Made by a program: the position numbers and the translations under genes
Assembly (NCBI GenBank): GCA_002492415.1
Contig: DKYK01000019.1
Location: 1,466 to 42,148, forward strand
DNA: 40,683 bases
Direction of reading: 5' to 3'
Source of the DNA: Christensenella sp. UBA7102
GTDB taxonomy: Bacteria > Bacillota > Clostridia > Christensenellales > UBA1750
The notes under the pieces: model-generated
Databases searched by the model: none
What the model saw: the letters and a program-made list of their open reading frames with translations, nothing else
Told to the model about the DNA's origin: nothing
Shown: positions 1 to 9,675 of the stretch, one piece after another
Numbering within the stretch: position 1 is the first letter of the stretch
Layout of the letters: each line of letters begins with the position of its first letter

Positions 1-699
1 GGCGCGGACGGCCCCACGGCCATCCTGGTCACCTCTAAGCTCGCCCCTGAGCTGCTGGGCCCGATCGCGGTCGCGGCCTACTCCTACATGGCGCTGGTGC
101 CCGTCATCCAGCCCCCGATCATGAAGCTGCTGACCACCAAGAAGGAGCGCCAGGTCGTCATGGAGCAGCTGCGCCCCGTGTCCAAGACCGAAAAGATCAT
201 CTTCCCCATCGTGGTCACGATTCTGGTTTCGCTCCTGCTGCCCTCTGCGGCTACGCTGATCTCCATGCTGATGCTGGGCAACCTGCTCAAGGAATCCGGC
301 GTCACCGAGCGCCTGACCAAGACGGTGTCCAATGAGCTGTGCAACATCGTCACCATCATGCTGGGCGTGTCCGTCGGCGCTACGGCTACCGCGGAGATCT
401 TCCTGCAGTGGTCCACCATTAAGATCGTCATCATGGGCCTGCTCGCGTTTGCGGTGGGCACCGCGGGCGGCGTGCTGCTTGGCAAGCTGATGTACCTCTT
501 CACCAAGGGCAAGGTCAATCCCCTGATTGGTTCTGCGGGCGTATCCGCTGTGCCCATGGCGGCGCGCGTGTCCCAGAAGGTGGGCCAGGCCGAAAATCCC
601 AAGAACTTCCTGCTGATGCACGCCATGGGCCCCAATGTTTCGGGCGTTATCGGCTCGGCCGTTGCGGCGGGCGTGTTCCTGAGCATGTTCTTGAAGTAA
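1..699 (+). CDS. oadB: Na+-translocating decarboxylase beta subunit (OadB/GcdB family), 5' end missing
   Basis: The frame is open from base 1, so the N-terminal part lies outside the window and about 232 residues are visible. The visible part has several hydrophobic helices and the family's conserved C-terminal block: an AGVSAVPMAARV motif near position 540-575 and HAMGPNVSGVIGSA near 620-660. In this family the beta subunit is the integral membrane pump that couples decarboxylation of carboxybiotin to Na+ export. The alpha-type carboxyltransferase follows 26 bp downstream, so the two are one operon; gamma and biotin-carrier subunits would be expected upstream, outside the window. Whether the substrate is oxaloacetate, glutaconyl-CoA or methylmalonyl-CoA cannot be told from beta alone; the next gene favours oxaloacetate. 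Confidence 0.93.
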   Translation, partial: GADGPTAILVTSKLAPELLGPIAVAAYSYMALVPVIQPPIMKLLTTKKERQVVMEQLRPVSKTEKIIFPIVVTILVSLLLPSAATLISMLMLGNLLKESGVTERLTKTVSNELCNIVTIMLGVSVGATATAEIFLQWSTIKIVIMGLLAFAVGTAGGVLLGKLMYLFTKGKVNPLIGSAGVSAVPMAARVSQKVGQAENPKNFLLMHAMGPNVSGVIGSAVAAGVFLSMFLK

Positions 700-725
700 C
701 ATAAAGAAAGGAAGGGATCGTATTC

Positions 726-2117
726 ATGGCTAAGGTTCAGATCACCGAAACCATACTGCGCGACGCGCACCAGAGCCAGGCGGCCACCCGCATGAGACTG
801 GACGAGATGCTGCCCGTCGCCGATAAGCTGGATAAAGTTGGCTACTACTCTTTGGAAGCCTGGGGCGGCGCGACGTTTGACAGCTGCCTGCGCTTCCTCA
901 ACGAGGACCCCTGGGAGCGTCTGCGCGCGCTGCGCAAGGCCTGCCCCAACACCAAGCTGCAGATGCTGCTGCGCGGCCAGAACATACTGGGCTATAAGCA
1001 CTATGCCGACGACGTGGTGGATCTGTTCGTCAAGAAGTCCATCGAAAACGGCATCAACGTCATCCGCATCTTCGACGCGCTCAATGATACGCGCAACATG
1101 AAGACCGCAATTGACGCGACCAATAAGTACGGCGGCATCCCCGAGGTGGCGCTGAGCTACACCAAGAGCCCCGTGCACACGCACGAATACTTCGTCAAGC
1201 TCGCCAAGGAGCTGGAGAAGATGGGCGCAAAGACCATCTGCATCAAGGACATGGCGAACCTGCTGCTGCCCTATGAGGCCTACGACCTGGTCAAGGCCCT
1301 CAAGGCGGAGGTCAAGGTGCCCATCCACCTGCACACCCACAACACCTCCGGTACCGGCGACATGGTCTATCTCAAGGCCGTCGAGGCGGGCGTGGACATC
1401 GTGGACTGCGCGCTGTCCCCCCTGGGCAACGGCACCTCTCAGCCCGCCACCGAGCCCCTGGTCGCCACCCTGGCCGGCACGCCCTACGACACTGGCCTGG
1501 ACCTCAATCTGCTCACCGACATCTCCAAGCACTTTAAGACCGTGGCCCAGCGCCTCAAGGACGATGGCTTCCTGGATCCCAAGGTGCTGTCCGTGGACAT
1601 CAACACGCTGCTCTACCAGGTGCCCGGCGGCATGCTGAGCAACCTGATGAACCAGCTCAAGCAGATGAACGCTTCCGACAAGCTGATGGAGGTGCTTCAG
1701 GAGGTTCCACGCGTCCGCGAGGACTTCGGTTATCCGCCGCTGGTCACGCCCACCTCTCAGATCGTCGGCACCCAGGCGGTGCTCAACGTCGTCTCCGGCC
1801 AGCGCTATAAGACCTTTACCAAGGAGAGCCGCGGCCTGCTGCGCGGCGAGTACGGCCGTCTGCCCGCGCCCGTCAATGAGGACGTGCGCAAGAAGGCGCT
1901 GGGCGATCAGGAGATCATCACCTGCCGCCCTGCTGATCTGATCGGCAACGAGCTGGATAAGTACCGCGAGGAGTGCCGCCAGTACGCCAAGTCCGACGAA
2001 GACGTGCTCTCCTACGCCCTCTTCCCGCAGGTCGCCGAGAAGTTCTTCCAGTACCGTCAGGCCAAGGAGAACGGTATCGATTCCACCGTGCTGGATGGCA
2101 CTACGCATCCCGTCTAA
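726..2117 (+). CDS. oadA: Oxaloacetate decarboxylase alpha / pyruvate carboxylase B-type carboxyltransferase, without biotin domain
   Basis: The 463-residue protein starts with the HMGL-like TIM barrel typical of pyruvate/oxaloacetate carboxyltransferases (TETILRDAHQS at 7-17). The divalent metal site can be read as D13, H203 and H205 (HLHTH), and the lysine that is carboxylated in this family is K174 in CIKDM. The conserved PYC/OADA segment follows from about 280 to 440. The protein ends without the Pro/Ala linker and the biotinyl domain (AMKM motif) found in the roughly 590-residue full-length alpha subunits, so biotin must be supplied by a separate carrier protein. It is expected to move carboxyl groups between oxaloacetate and biotin and feed the membrane beta subunit encoded just upstream. 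The ATG is preceded by a purine-rich AGGAAGGGA site. Confidence 0.92.
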   Translation: MAKVQITETILRDAHQSQAATRMRLDEMLPVADKLDKVGYYSLEAWGGATFDSCLRFLNEDPWERLRALRKACPNTKLQMLLRGQNILGYKHYADDVVDLFVKKSIENGINVIRIFDALNDTRNMKTAIDATNKYGGIPEVALSYTKSPVHTHEYFVKLAKELEKMGAKTICIKDMANLLLPYEAYDLVKALKAEVKVPIHLHTHNTSGTGDMVYLKAVEAGVDIVDCALSPLGNGTSQPATEPLVATLAGTPYDTGLDLNLLTDISKHFKTVAQRLKDDGFLDPKVLSVDINTLLYQVPGGMLSNLMNQLKQMNASDKLMEVLQEVPRVREDFGYPPLVTPTSQIVGTQAVLNVVSGQRYKTFTKESRGLLRGEYGRLPAPVNEDVRKKALGDQEIITCRPADLIGNELDKYREECRQYAKSDEDVLSYALFPQVAEKFFQYRQAKENGIDSTVLDGTTHPV

Positions 2118-2133
2118 AAAAACAACCCTGCAG

Positions 2134-2173
2134 AAAAGAGGGGTCTCCGGCTCGACGCCGGGGGCCCTCTTTG
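2134..2173 (+). terminator. Hairpin after oadA
   Basis: AAAGAGGG and CCCTCTTT pair across an inner CCGGC/GCCGG helix 17 bp after the oadA stop. The T-tract is short (CTCTTTG), so termination may be moderate. Confidence 0.6.
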
Positions 2174-2204
2174 ATCTAGCAGCTTCTCCGGAGACAACAT
2201 GGGA

Positions 2205-2237
2205 ATAAAAAAGAACTTCCTCATCGAGGAAGTTCTT
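2205..2237 (-). terminator. Intrinsic terminator of tRNA-Thr
   Basis: A perfect 12-bp stem (AAGAACTTCCTC with its complement, 3-nt loop) lies at 2211-2237. On the minus strand it is followed by a T-run (TTTTTTATT). It begins a few bases after the tRNA 3' end. Confidence 0.88.
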
Positions 2238-2242
2238 CCAAA

Positions 2243-2318
<76 letters not shown>

Positions 2319-2355
2319 ATCGTACCCGCAACCCTGCGCCGCAGGAACGAATATG

Positions 2356-2384
2356 ATTATATACGATACTGCGAAAAAAAGCAA
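2356..2384 (-). promoter_or_regulatory. Sigma-A promoter of tRNA-Thr
   Basis: On the minus strand the -35 is TTGCTT (2379-2384), the spacer 17 bp and the -10 TATAAT (2356-2361). It lies about 40 bp upstream of the mature tRNA 5' end. Confidence 0.8.
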
Positions 2385-2407
2385 GGACTTTTTTCAATTT
2401 TTTTGAG

Positions 2408-2445
2408 AAAAATTTGGAGCTGCGAGAAGAGAATGCAGCTCCAAA
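2408..2445 (-). terminator. Intrinsic terminator of the DUF1015 gene
   Basis: TTTGGAGCTGC (2413-2423) pairs perfectly with GCAGCTCCAAA (2435-2445) over an 11-nt loop. On the minus strand the stem runs into TTTTTCTC. It lies about 60 bp after the stop of the minus-strand gene at 2506. Confidence 0.88.
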
Positions 2446-2505
2446 GAGAGGGAAGAGCAGAAACGCGCGCGTGGACGGCGTCGTTAACAGGGGGGAAGGG
2501 CGGAG

Positions 2506-3705
2506 TTACAGCGCGCGGCACTCGAAATAGCAACGTTTTTCGTTGGCCTGCCCCATGGAAAAGGCCTTGCGCGGCAGGGGGCCGCGGGCGACGGCAGGAA
2601 ATAGCGAAAGCTTATCCAACGTGGTGAGCAGCAGCGCGCAGGCATCCGGGCGCCTACCCAGCGTGCGTGCGGCCTCGTCGCCGTGGACATAATCGATGCC
2701 GGCGGCGGGATGGGCGGCGAGATAATCGTCCAGCACGGGCTGAAGCACGTGCACAGGCAGTCCAGGAAGCCTTTCCTCACCCTGCGCGGTGACAAGCGTT
2801 GCGCAGGCGGAGGAACCGTCGCAGGCCTTGCGCAGCAGCGGGCGCAGCGCGTCGGGGTCTAAGCCGGTGAGCACGCGGTGAATGGGGGCGAAGAGCAGCG
2901 CGTCGTCATAGAGGTTGACAACCTCCACCAGCGCATAGCGCGCGGGATGGGTGAGCCGGCGCTGCGGGTCCAGCGAGGGCTTGAGCTCCTCCCAGCAGGC
3001 CTTTGCGGTGGCCAGAGAGTGGTTGCCGTCGCCCACTGCGAACAGAGGCGCGTCGCCCCGGGCCGCGTCCAGCGTGAGCAGAGCGGCCTGTGCGGCGGCC
3101 AAGTCGGCCTCCTCCTGCACGGCCCAGCCCGTCAGATGCCCCATACCCTGATGCAGCTGTGCGTCGTACAGGGGCGCGGTGTCGTGTAGCTTTTCATACA
3201 GCGGCTCGATCAAGGTGCGATGTTTGTCATCGATGAGCAGCATGACGTGCGGGGTTTCCAGCGGCGCGCCGCGACGGACCTTCTGGCGCGGCGGGATGCG
3301 CGAGAGTATGGTGCCCTCCGTGGCGCGCACGCGCGAGCGTGAGGCGGGGGAATAATCGTATTCTTCCAAGTCAATGGCCAGCATCAAGCCCTTGCGGCAG
3401 CCCGACTGTGTGGCCCGCGCAGTGAGGATGAACCCGTGTACGGTGCGCGTGAGGACGGAGGTAAGGTATTCCCGCATCCGTGCGTGAATGGCGGGGATGC
3501 GGGCGTCTGCCTCGTCCAGCCAGACCTCGGGCAGCACGAGACGCAGTGTGGAGGGCGCTTCGCCCACGATGCGCTCCGTCTCCTGCCATACTTCGGGCTG
3601 AGAAGTGTACTGGTCGCAGGCGATGCAAGCCCATTTGGCTGTATCGACGCCCTGGGGCAGCAAAATGTCGGGAATGGAAACGCCAAGGTTGGAAAGCTGA
3701 GTCAT
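2506..3705 (-). CDS. DUF1015 family protein
   Basis: The 399-residue protein matches the DUF1015 family, which is common in Clostridia and has no firmly established function. The family pattern is visible: an N-terminal LLPQGVDTAKWACIACDQY block, a central IDDKHRTLIEPLY region, and the GDGNHSLATAK motif near residue 245, which resembles a nucleotide or metal site. The start is the ATG at 3705, because CAGGAGGTCC lies just upstream and family members begin close to this point; an upstream in-frame ATG at 3801 lies before the likely promoter. The gene is monocistronic, with its own promoter and terminator, and is divergent from the transporter/serine dehydratase operon. Confidence 0.88.
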   Translation of the reverse strand: MTQLSNLGVSIPDILLPQGVDTAKWACIACDQYTSQPEVWQETERIVGEAPSTLRLVLPEVWLDEADARIPAIHARMREYLTSVLTRTVHGFILTARATQSGCRKGLMLAIDLEEYDYSPASRSRVRATEGTILSRIPPRQKVRRGAPLETPHVMLLIDDKHRTLIEPLYEKLHDTAPLYDAQLHQGMGHLTGWAVQEEADLAAAQAALLTLDAARGDAPLFAVGDGNHSLATAKACWEELKPSLDPQRRLTHPARYALVEVVNLYDDALLFAPIHRVLTGLDPDALRPLLRKACDGSSACATLVTAQGEERLPGLPVHVLQPVLDDYLAAHPAAGIDYVHGDEAARTLGRRPDACALLLTTLDKLSLFPAVARGPLPRKAFSMGQANEKRCYFECRAL

Positions 3706-3754
3706 GGCGTGGACCTCCTGTTTTGGTCTGCGGGAATGGAGTTCGATGGCTTTT

Positions 3755-3783
3755 ATGATAGCAGTTTCGGCGCGCAGATGCAA
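3755..3783 (-). promoter_or_regulatory. Promoter of the DUF1015 gene
   Basis: On the minus strand: TTGCAT (3778-3783), 17-bp spacer, TATCAT (3755-3760), about 50 bp upstream of the ATG at 3705. Confidence 0.65.
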
Positions 3784-3830
3784 TTGGAACCTGTGAGACA
3801 CAGAGAATTTTTCGGGAGACCCTGAGATAA

Positions 3831-3859
3831 TTTCTTTTTTGCGCGCGGTGTGGTATACT
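3831..3859 (+). promoter_or_regulatory. Candidate promoter of the transporter-sdaAB-sdaAA operon
   Basis: A good -10 (TATACT, 3854-3859) has only a weak -35 (TTTCTT, 3831-3836) at 17 bp. It is back to back with the DUF1015 promoter. The weak -35 leaves room for an activator. Confidence 0.5.
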
Positions 3860-3890
3860 AAAGCGAAACCTGTCGGAGAGGGCGGAGAAA

Positions 3891-5300
3891 ATGCTGAATC
3901 AGGAAGGCTGGAGCCTGCTTTTTATATTGATCATGGTGCTGGTAGCGCTGGGATTGGGCTTGGCGCGGATGGGTAGAGAGCGCGCGATGGCACAGAACCT
4001 GTGCGCGGGCGGCGGGGCGGCGGATACCGCGATGGGCTCCGTGCTGCGCTGCGCGGGTCCACTGCTGCTGGCCGTGATCCCGGGCGCAGTGTACCGCGGT
4101 GGGTTTGCGCGGGCGGGCATTGCGGTGAGCGTTGCGGCGGGGTATGCGGTGCTGCTGGCGGTGCTTGCACCGGCATTGCGCAGGCGGAACGGCACGGCGC
4201 TGACGCTGCCGGAAGCCGTGGCACGGCAAAAGGGCGCGCGAGTGTTGTGGGCGGCGCTGAGCGCCATGCAGGCGCTGCTGGTGGCGGGCGGTGCGCTGTC
4301 GATGACGGCGCGCATACTGGCGGGCGTGTTTTCGCTGCATTACACCATTGCGCTGGCGGCGTGCACGGGGTTGTGCCTGCTGCTTACGGTGCTGTGCGGT
4401 CCGCAGTCGCGGCTGCGGATGGACCGCTGGCAGGGAGCGATGCTCATGCTGCTGCTCGTCGGGCTGCCCGCTGCCGCCGTGGTGCTGTTTGACGGTACAA
4501 AGGCGGCGGTGCTGGACGGCCTTGCGGTGCGGGAAACGGGCGTGCAGTTGGGGCTGGGCATCGCGTCGGATGCGCTGTGGGGCATTGGCGTGCTGGGCCT
4601 TGCGCTGCCCGCGCAGCGCGTGCTGGGTGCGGAAACCGACGCCGGCGCACGGCGGGGAGGCATTGCGGCGGGTATCGCCATAATGGTACTGACGTTGCTG
4701 GCGGCGTTGAGCGGGCTGCTGGGGCGGTCGGTGGATGCGCAGCTGGAGACGGTATCCGCTGCAGAAACCGTGCTGATGCAGATGGCGGAGGGCGCGGCGC
4801 TGCCGCAGCCGGTGGGTGCGCTGTTCGTCGGCGCTCTGGTCACAACTTTGCTGCTTGCGGCGCAGGATGCACTGCGCGCACTGGGCGGATGGGTGAGCTG
4901 GGATGTGGTGGCCAGTCTGTCCGGACAGACGCAAGAGAAACCTTTGCTGTGCGTACAGCTGGGCGCGGCGATGGCGTCAGGACTGGCCGCATTTGCGCTG
5001 GGACTGAGCGCCACAGCGCCGCTGGAGTGGTTCGCACTGGGGGCCTGTCTTGTGGGCGCGGTGCTGGCGCCGGGAATGGCGCTGGGCGCTGTCGGACGGT
5101 CCATACACCCATTGGGCGCATATTGCGGCCTGGGGCTGGGCACGCTGATGGCAATCGTATGGATGGCAATACCGCAGCTGCGGGAAATGGGGATGCTGGG
5201 CGCAGTGCCCTGCGCGGGGCTGTCGCTGCTGCTGCAGCTGTGCGTGCGGGAAAAAAGAAAGGCTGAGCAGGCGAAGATGCCGGAAAAGGCGGGAGAATGA
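3891..5300 (+). CDS. Divergent sodium:solute symporter-like (SSF fold) membrane protein
   Basis: The 469-residue protein is almost entirely hydrophobic, with about 12-13 membrane segments separated by short Arg-rich loops. The order of segments resembles the SSF family: an LTLPEAVARQKG block near 103-114 corresponds to the family's 'flTlpe' region, and RMDRWQGAMLMLLLVG near 176-191 corresponds to the 'TD..Qg..m' helix. Canonical Na+-site residues cannot be assigned with confidence, so the family call is tentative. The stop is only 3 bp before sdaAB, which implies translational coupling. By context, it could import serine or a related amino acid for the dehydratase. The start is supported by a GGCGGAG site. 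Confidence 0.6.
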   Translation: MLNQEGWSLLFILIMVLVALGLGLARMGRERAMAQNLCAGGGAADTAMGSVLRCAGPLLLAVIPGAVYRGGFARAGIAVSVAAGYAVLLAVLAPALRRRNGTALTLPEAVARQKGARVLWAALSAMQALLVAGGALSMTARILAGVFSLHYTIALAACTGLCLLLTVLCGPQSRLRMDRWQGAMLMLLLVGLPAAAVVLFDGTKAAVLDGLAVRETGVQLGLGIASDALWGIGVLGLALPAQRVLGAETDAGARRGGIAAGIAIMVLTLLAALSGLLGRSVDAQLETVSAAETVLMQMAEGAALPQPVGALFVGALVTTLLLAAQDALRALGGWVSWDVVASLSGQTQEKPLLCVQLGAAMASGLAAFALGLSATAPLEWFALGACLVGAVLAPGMALGAVGRSIHPLGAYCGLGLGTLMAIVWMAIPQLREMGMLGAVPCAGLSLLLQLCVREKRKAEQAKMPEKAGE

Positions 5301-5303
5301 AAG

Positions 5304-5963
5304 ATGGAGCTGTCGCTCTTTGATGTGGTTGGGCCGGTGATGATCGGCCCCTCGTCCTCGCATACAGCGGGTGCGGCACGGTTGGCGCGCGTAGCCCGGC
5401 AGATTGCGGGGGACTTCGTGCGCGTATCCTTCGGACTGCACGGCTCCTTTGCCAAGACGGGGTGGGGCCACGGAACCGACCGCGCGCTGGTGGCCGGGGC
5501 GCTGGGCCTGACCGAGCGGGATGAGCGGCTGCGCGACTCCTTTGAGATGGCGAAGGCGGCGGGCCTGGAATACGATTTTTACACGGCGGATCTGGACGTT
5601 CCCCATGAAAACGCGGTGAAGATGACCTTTTTCAGCGCCGACGGCGGCCGGCTGGACGTGGTGGGCGCGAGCCTGGGCGGCGGACGCATCGTCATCACGC
5701 GCATCGGGGAATACCCGGCGGAGGTCACCGCGGACGCGCCGACGCTGGTCATCGTGCAGAAGGACCGCAAAGGCATGGTCAGTCAGGTATCCCAGATTTT
5801 GGCTGCGCATGACATCAATATCGGTGTGATGCGGCTCTCGCGCACGGCGCGGGGCGAGGTGGCCTGCTGCGTCATCGAGACGGATGGCGAGCTGCCGGAC
5901 GGCGTACTTGGGGAGGTTCGCAGCGTGCCGGGCGTGCTGTCTGCGCGCTCCGTCAGCGTATAG
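5304..5963 (+). CDS. sdaAB: L-serine dehydratase, iron-sulfur-dependent, beta subunit
   Basis: The 219-residue protein begins with the family signature LFDVVGPVMIGPSSSHTAGA (residues 5-24). A conserved GSFAKTGWGHGTD segment follows near 47-59. The C-terminal part, from about residue 148, is an ACT domain (LVIVQKDRKGMVSQVSQILA), the usual amino-acid-binding regulatory module. With the alpha subunit it converts L-serine to pyruvate and ammonia using an oxygen-sensitive 4Fe-4S cluster, as expected in an anaerobe. It lies 3 bp after the transporter gene and 12 bp before sdaAA. Confidence 0.95.
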   Translation: MELSLFDVVGPVMIGPSSSHTAGAARLARVARQIAGDFVRVSFGLHGSFAKTGWGHGTDRALVAGALGLTERDERLRDSFEMAKAAGLEYDFYTADLDVPHENAVKMTFFSADGGRLDVVGASLGGGRIVITRIGEYPAEVTADAPTLVIVQKDRKGMVSQVSQILAAHDINIGVMRLSRTARGEVACCVIETDGELPDGVLGEVRSVPGVLSARSVSV

Positions 5964-5975
5964 GAGGGAAGTTGG

Positions 5976-6857
5976 ATGTACAGCTGCTTTGCGGACGTTG
6001 AGCGTCTCTGTGCGGAGCGGGGAATCGAGCCCGTACAACTTTTTGTGGAAAACGAGATGCGGCTGACGGGCCGGACGGAGAGGGAAGTCTATGACCGGAT
6101 GGACGCGCGGCTGACCATCATGGAGGATGCGGCCAATCGCGCGCTGTCCGGCCCTTTGGGCTCGGTGGGCGGCCTGATCGACGGGCTGGCACAGGCGCAG
6201 TGGCGCTATGCGCAGGGCGCGCGGACGCTGTGCGGCGCATTTCTCAATCGTGTGATGGCGCGAGCGCTGTCCTGCTCGGAGGTGAATGCGTCGATGGGGC
6301 GCATTTGCGCGGCGCCCACGGCAGGGTCGTGCGGCATATTGCCCGCGGTGCTGCTGACCATGCAGGAGCAGTATGCGCTGCCGCGCCGCTCGGTGCTCGA
6401 TGCGCTGCTGACGGCGTCTGGCTTTGGCGCGGTGGTGATGAAGAACGCAACGGTCGCGGGCGCAGAGGGCGGATGCCAGGCGGAATGCGGCGTTGCAGGC
6501 GCGATGGCGGCTGCAGCGGCGGTACAGCTGCGCGGCGGTAGCCTGGCGCAGATGCTCTCTGCGTTCAGCCTCGTGCTGGTCAATTGCATGGGACTGGTTT
6601 GCGATCCAGTGGCCGGGTTGGTGCAGGTGCCCTGCGCGCAGCGCAATGCGTCGCAGGCGGTGGGCGCGCTGCTGGCAGCGGATATGGCGCTGTCCGGGCA
6701 ACTCTTCCCCATCCCGGCGGACCAGGTCGTCGAGGCGATGGCCCGCGTGGGACGCCAGCTGCCCATAGAGCTGAAGGAGACGGCGCAGGGCGGCATCGCG
6801 GCGACCCGGCGCGGCAGGGAGATCGCACGCGAGATCCTGCATAGGGAGCGGGCATAA
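5976..6857 (+). CDS. sdaAA: L-serine dehydratase, iron-sulfur-dependent, alpha subunit
   Basis: The 293-residue catalytic subunit shows the conserved blocks SMGRICAAPTAGSCGILP (106-123), GCQAECG (166-172), and LVCDPVAGLVQVPC (207-220). Cys167, Cys209 and Cys220 have the spacing of the three cluster-ligating cysteines known in the one-chain bacterial enzymes, leaving the fourth iron site free for the substrate. A GGAGGGAAG ribosome site precedes the ATG. The pyruvate made here could enter the same metabolism as the oxaloacetate decarboxylase encoded upstream. It is the last gene of the operon; the next transcript begins at a promoter right after its stop. Confidence 0.95.
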   Translation: MYSCFADVERLCAERGIEPVQLFVENEMRLTGRTEREVYDRMDARLTIMEDAANRALSGPLGSVGGLIDGLAQAQWRYAQGARTLCGAFLNRVMARALSCSEVNASMGRICAAPTAGSCGILPAVLLTMQEQYALPRRSVLDALLTASGFGAVVMKNATVAGAEGGCQAECGVAGAMAAAAAVQLRGGSLAQMLSAFSLVLVNCMGLVCDPVAGLVQVPCAQRNASQAVGALLAADMALSGQLFPIPADQVVEAMARVGRQLPIELKETAQGGIAATRRGREIAREILHRERA

Positions 6858-6862
6858 ATGTA

Positions 6863-6891
6863 TTGTAATTCCCGCGCGTTCATGGTATGAT
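6863..6891 (+). promoter_or_regulatory. Promoter of the THF riboswitch-folT transcript
   Basis: TTGTAA (6863-6868), 17-bp spacer, TATGAT (6886-6891). The predicted start is near 6898, shortly before the riboswitch. Confidence 0.75.
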
Positions 6892-6913
6892 AGGAAGTAC
6901 AAACAAAATAGGC

Positions 6914-7004
6914 AGGGTTAGGGTCTGCGCGTAAAGTGCTCCGTGGCTGGGGAATGGCCAAGGGGACGAAAAGCGGCATGCTTGCGGTGCAGCCTCTGCT
7001 TCCC
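6914..7004 (+). promoter_or_regulatory. Tetrahydrofolate (THF) riboswitch aptamer
   Basis: The leader carries the THF (folT) motif blocks in order: GCGTAAAGTG at about 6929-6938, GGGGAATGGCC near 6949, GGGACGAAAAGC near 6963, and GCGGTGCAG near 6984. Closing strands GGG...TCTGC and GCAG...CCC flank them. This class binds reduced folates and usually turns off folate transport or synthesis genes. The following gene is the folate transporter component FolT, which is the family's classic partner. The assignment rests on recognising the conserved blocks by eye; a covariance-model search would confirm it. Confidence 0.85.
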
Positions 7005-7017
7005 ACTGCTGCATCAT

Positions 7018-7042
7018 GGAGCCTGCGAAGGGCCTCCTTTTT
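7018..7042 (+). terminator. Riboswitch expression-platform terminator
   Basis: GGAGCC pairs with GGCCTCC (one bulge) and is followed by TTTTT, between the aptamer and the folT ribosome site. This fits transcription attenuation, with folate binding favouring termination. AAAAGGAGG follows at about 7057. Confidence 0.8.
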
Positions 7043-7073
7043 GTAGCGAAATGCCGAAAAGGAGGATTTTTCT

Positions 7074-7673
7074 ATGTCCAAAATGGACCGGGACTACTGG
7101 AAGGCTGCCGCAGGCAGCTTTGGCTCCGTGCGCATGCTGACGGTGTGCGCGATGTTTATTGCGCTGCGCATCGCCATCGGCACGGTGTTCATCCCCGTGG
7201 GCGAGAACCTGCGCGTGTACTTTACCTATGCCGTCACGGCGCTGGGCGCGTCCATCTATGGGCCGCTGATGGCGCTGGCGGAGGGGTTTATCTCGGATAT
7301 ACTGGGGTATTTCATCGCTCCCAGCGGCGGTTTTTTCCCCGGATATACCCTCTCTGCGATGCTGGGATCGGTGACGTATGCGCTGTTTTTCTATCGTCAA
7401 AGGCTGTCCGTACTGCGCATTTTTTTGTGCAGATTGGCGGTCAATCTGGTCATCAACGTGGTCATCGGTTCCATCTGGAGCGCCATGCTGATGGGCAAGG
7501 CGTATTACTATTATCTGGGCAAAAGCATAGTGAAAAACATACTTCTGCTGCCGGCAGAGACGGCTGTAATGTACGTTGTGTTCCGCACGATGACGCCGCT
7601 GCTGGTGCGCATGAAGCTGGTGGCCCCGCAGGGCAAGGGCATACCGTTCATCGCCGGGAGAAAGCGCGCGTAG
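7074..7673 (+). CDS. folT: ECF transporter S component, folate-specific (FolT)
   Basis: The 199-residue membrane protein has about six hydrophobic segments. It has the FolT-type N-terminal pattern LTVCAMFIALRIAIG followed by a periplasm-facing YFTYAVTALGASIYGP segment and a GFISDILGYFIAP loop. S components capture the vitamin and plug into the shared ECF energising module (EcfA, A', T), which is not encoded here. The folate specificity is supported by the THF riboswitch directly upstream. The start has a strong GGAGG ribosome site 8 bp before the ATG. The transcript ends at the large hairpin shared with the convergent helicase gene. Confidence 0.9.
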   Translation: MSKMDRDYWKAAAGSFGSVRMLTVCAMFIALRIAIGTVFIPVGENLRVYFTYAVTALGASIYGPLMALAEGFISDILGYFIAPSGGFFPGYTLSAMLGSVTYALFFYRQRLSVLRIFLCRLAVNLVINVVIGSIWSAMLMGKAYYYYLGKSIVKNILLLPAETAVMYVVFRTMTPLLVRMKLVAPQGKGIPFIAGRKRA

Positions 7674-7702
7674 CCCGGTTTTGATGAAGAAAAAAGTAAC
7701 GG

Positions 7703-7752
7703 TGCGCCGCCAGACGGGCGGCTGAATTATCGCATAATCCCTTGGCGGCGCA
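7703..7752. repeat. Inverted repeat in the folT/helicase intergenic space
   Basis: TGCGCCGCCA (7703-7712) and TGGCGGCGCA (7743-7752) are exact reverse complements, 30 nt apart. It lies just before the terminator hairpin at 7763 and may be a second RNA stem in the folT 3' UTR. No function is known. Confidence 0.5.
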
Positions 7753-7762
7753 TTCCCCGCCG

Positions 7763-7809
7763 CACGGCAAAACCCCCGATGTACCACAAACATCGGGGGT
7801 TTTGCCGTG
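7763..7809. terminator. Bidirectional terminator between folT and the DEAD-box gene
   Basis: A perfect 20-bp stem with a 7-nt loop. The arms contain AAAACCCCCGATGT and its complement, so each strand has a GC stem followed by TTTT. It serves both convergent genes. Confidence 0.93.
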
Positions 7810-7818
7810 CCTTCCAAC

Positions 7819-9498
<1,680 letters not shown>

Positions 9499-9630
9499 GA
9501 GACTCGCTTTCCTGCGCGGGCGCGTCACATCGCCTGCGCCAAATTCATCTTTTTGACCATAACGCAACCATTTTAGCAGGAAAGCGAAAGGTTTTGAGGG
9601 AGAATGTGTTAAGTATTCGTGTGAAAAGAG

Positions 9631-9663
9631 AAAAGGCGCAGGGGAAGAGGAATCCCTTGCGCC
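9631..9663 (-). terminator. Terminator of the beta-propeller lipoprotein gene
   Basis: GGCGCAGGGG (9635-9644) pairs with CCCTTGCGCC (one G-U pair). On the minus strand it is followed by TTTTCTCTTTTC. Confidence 0.8.
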
Positions 9664-9675
9664 GATATGAATGGG

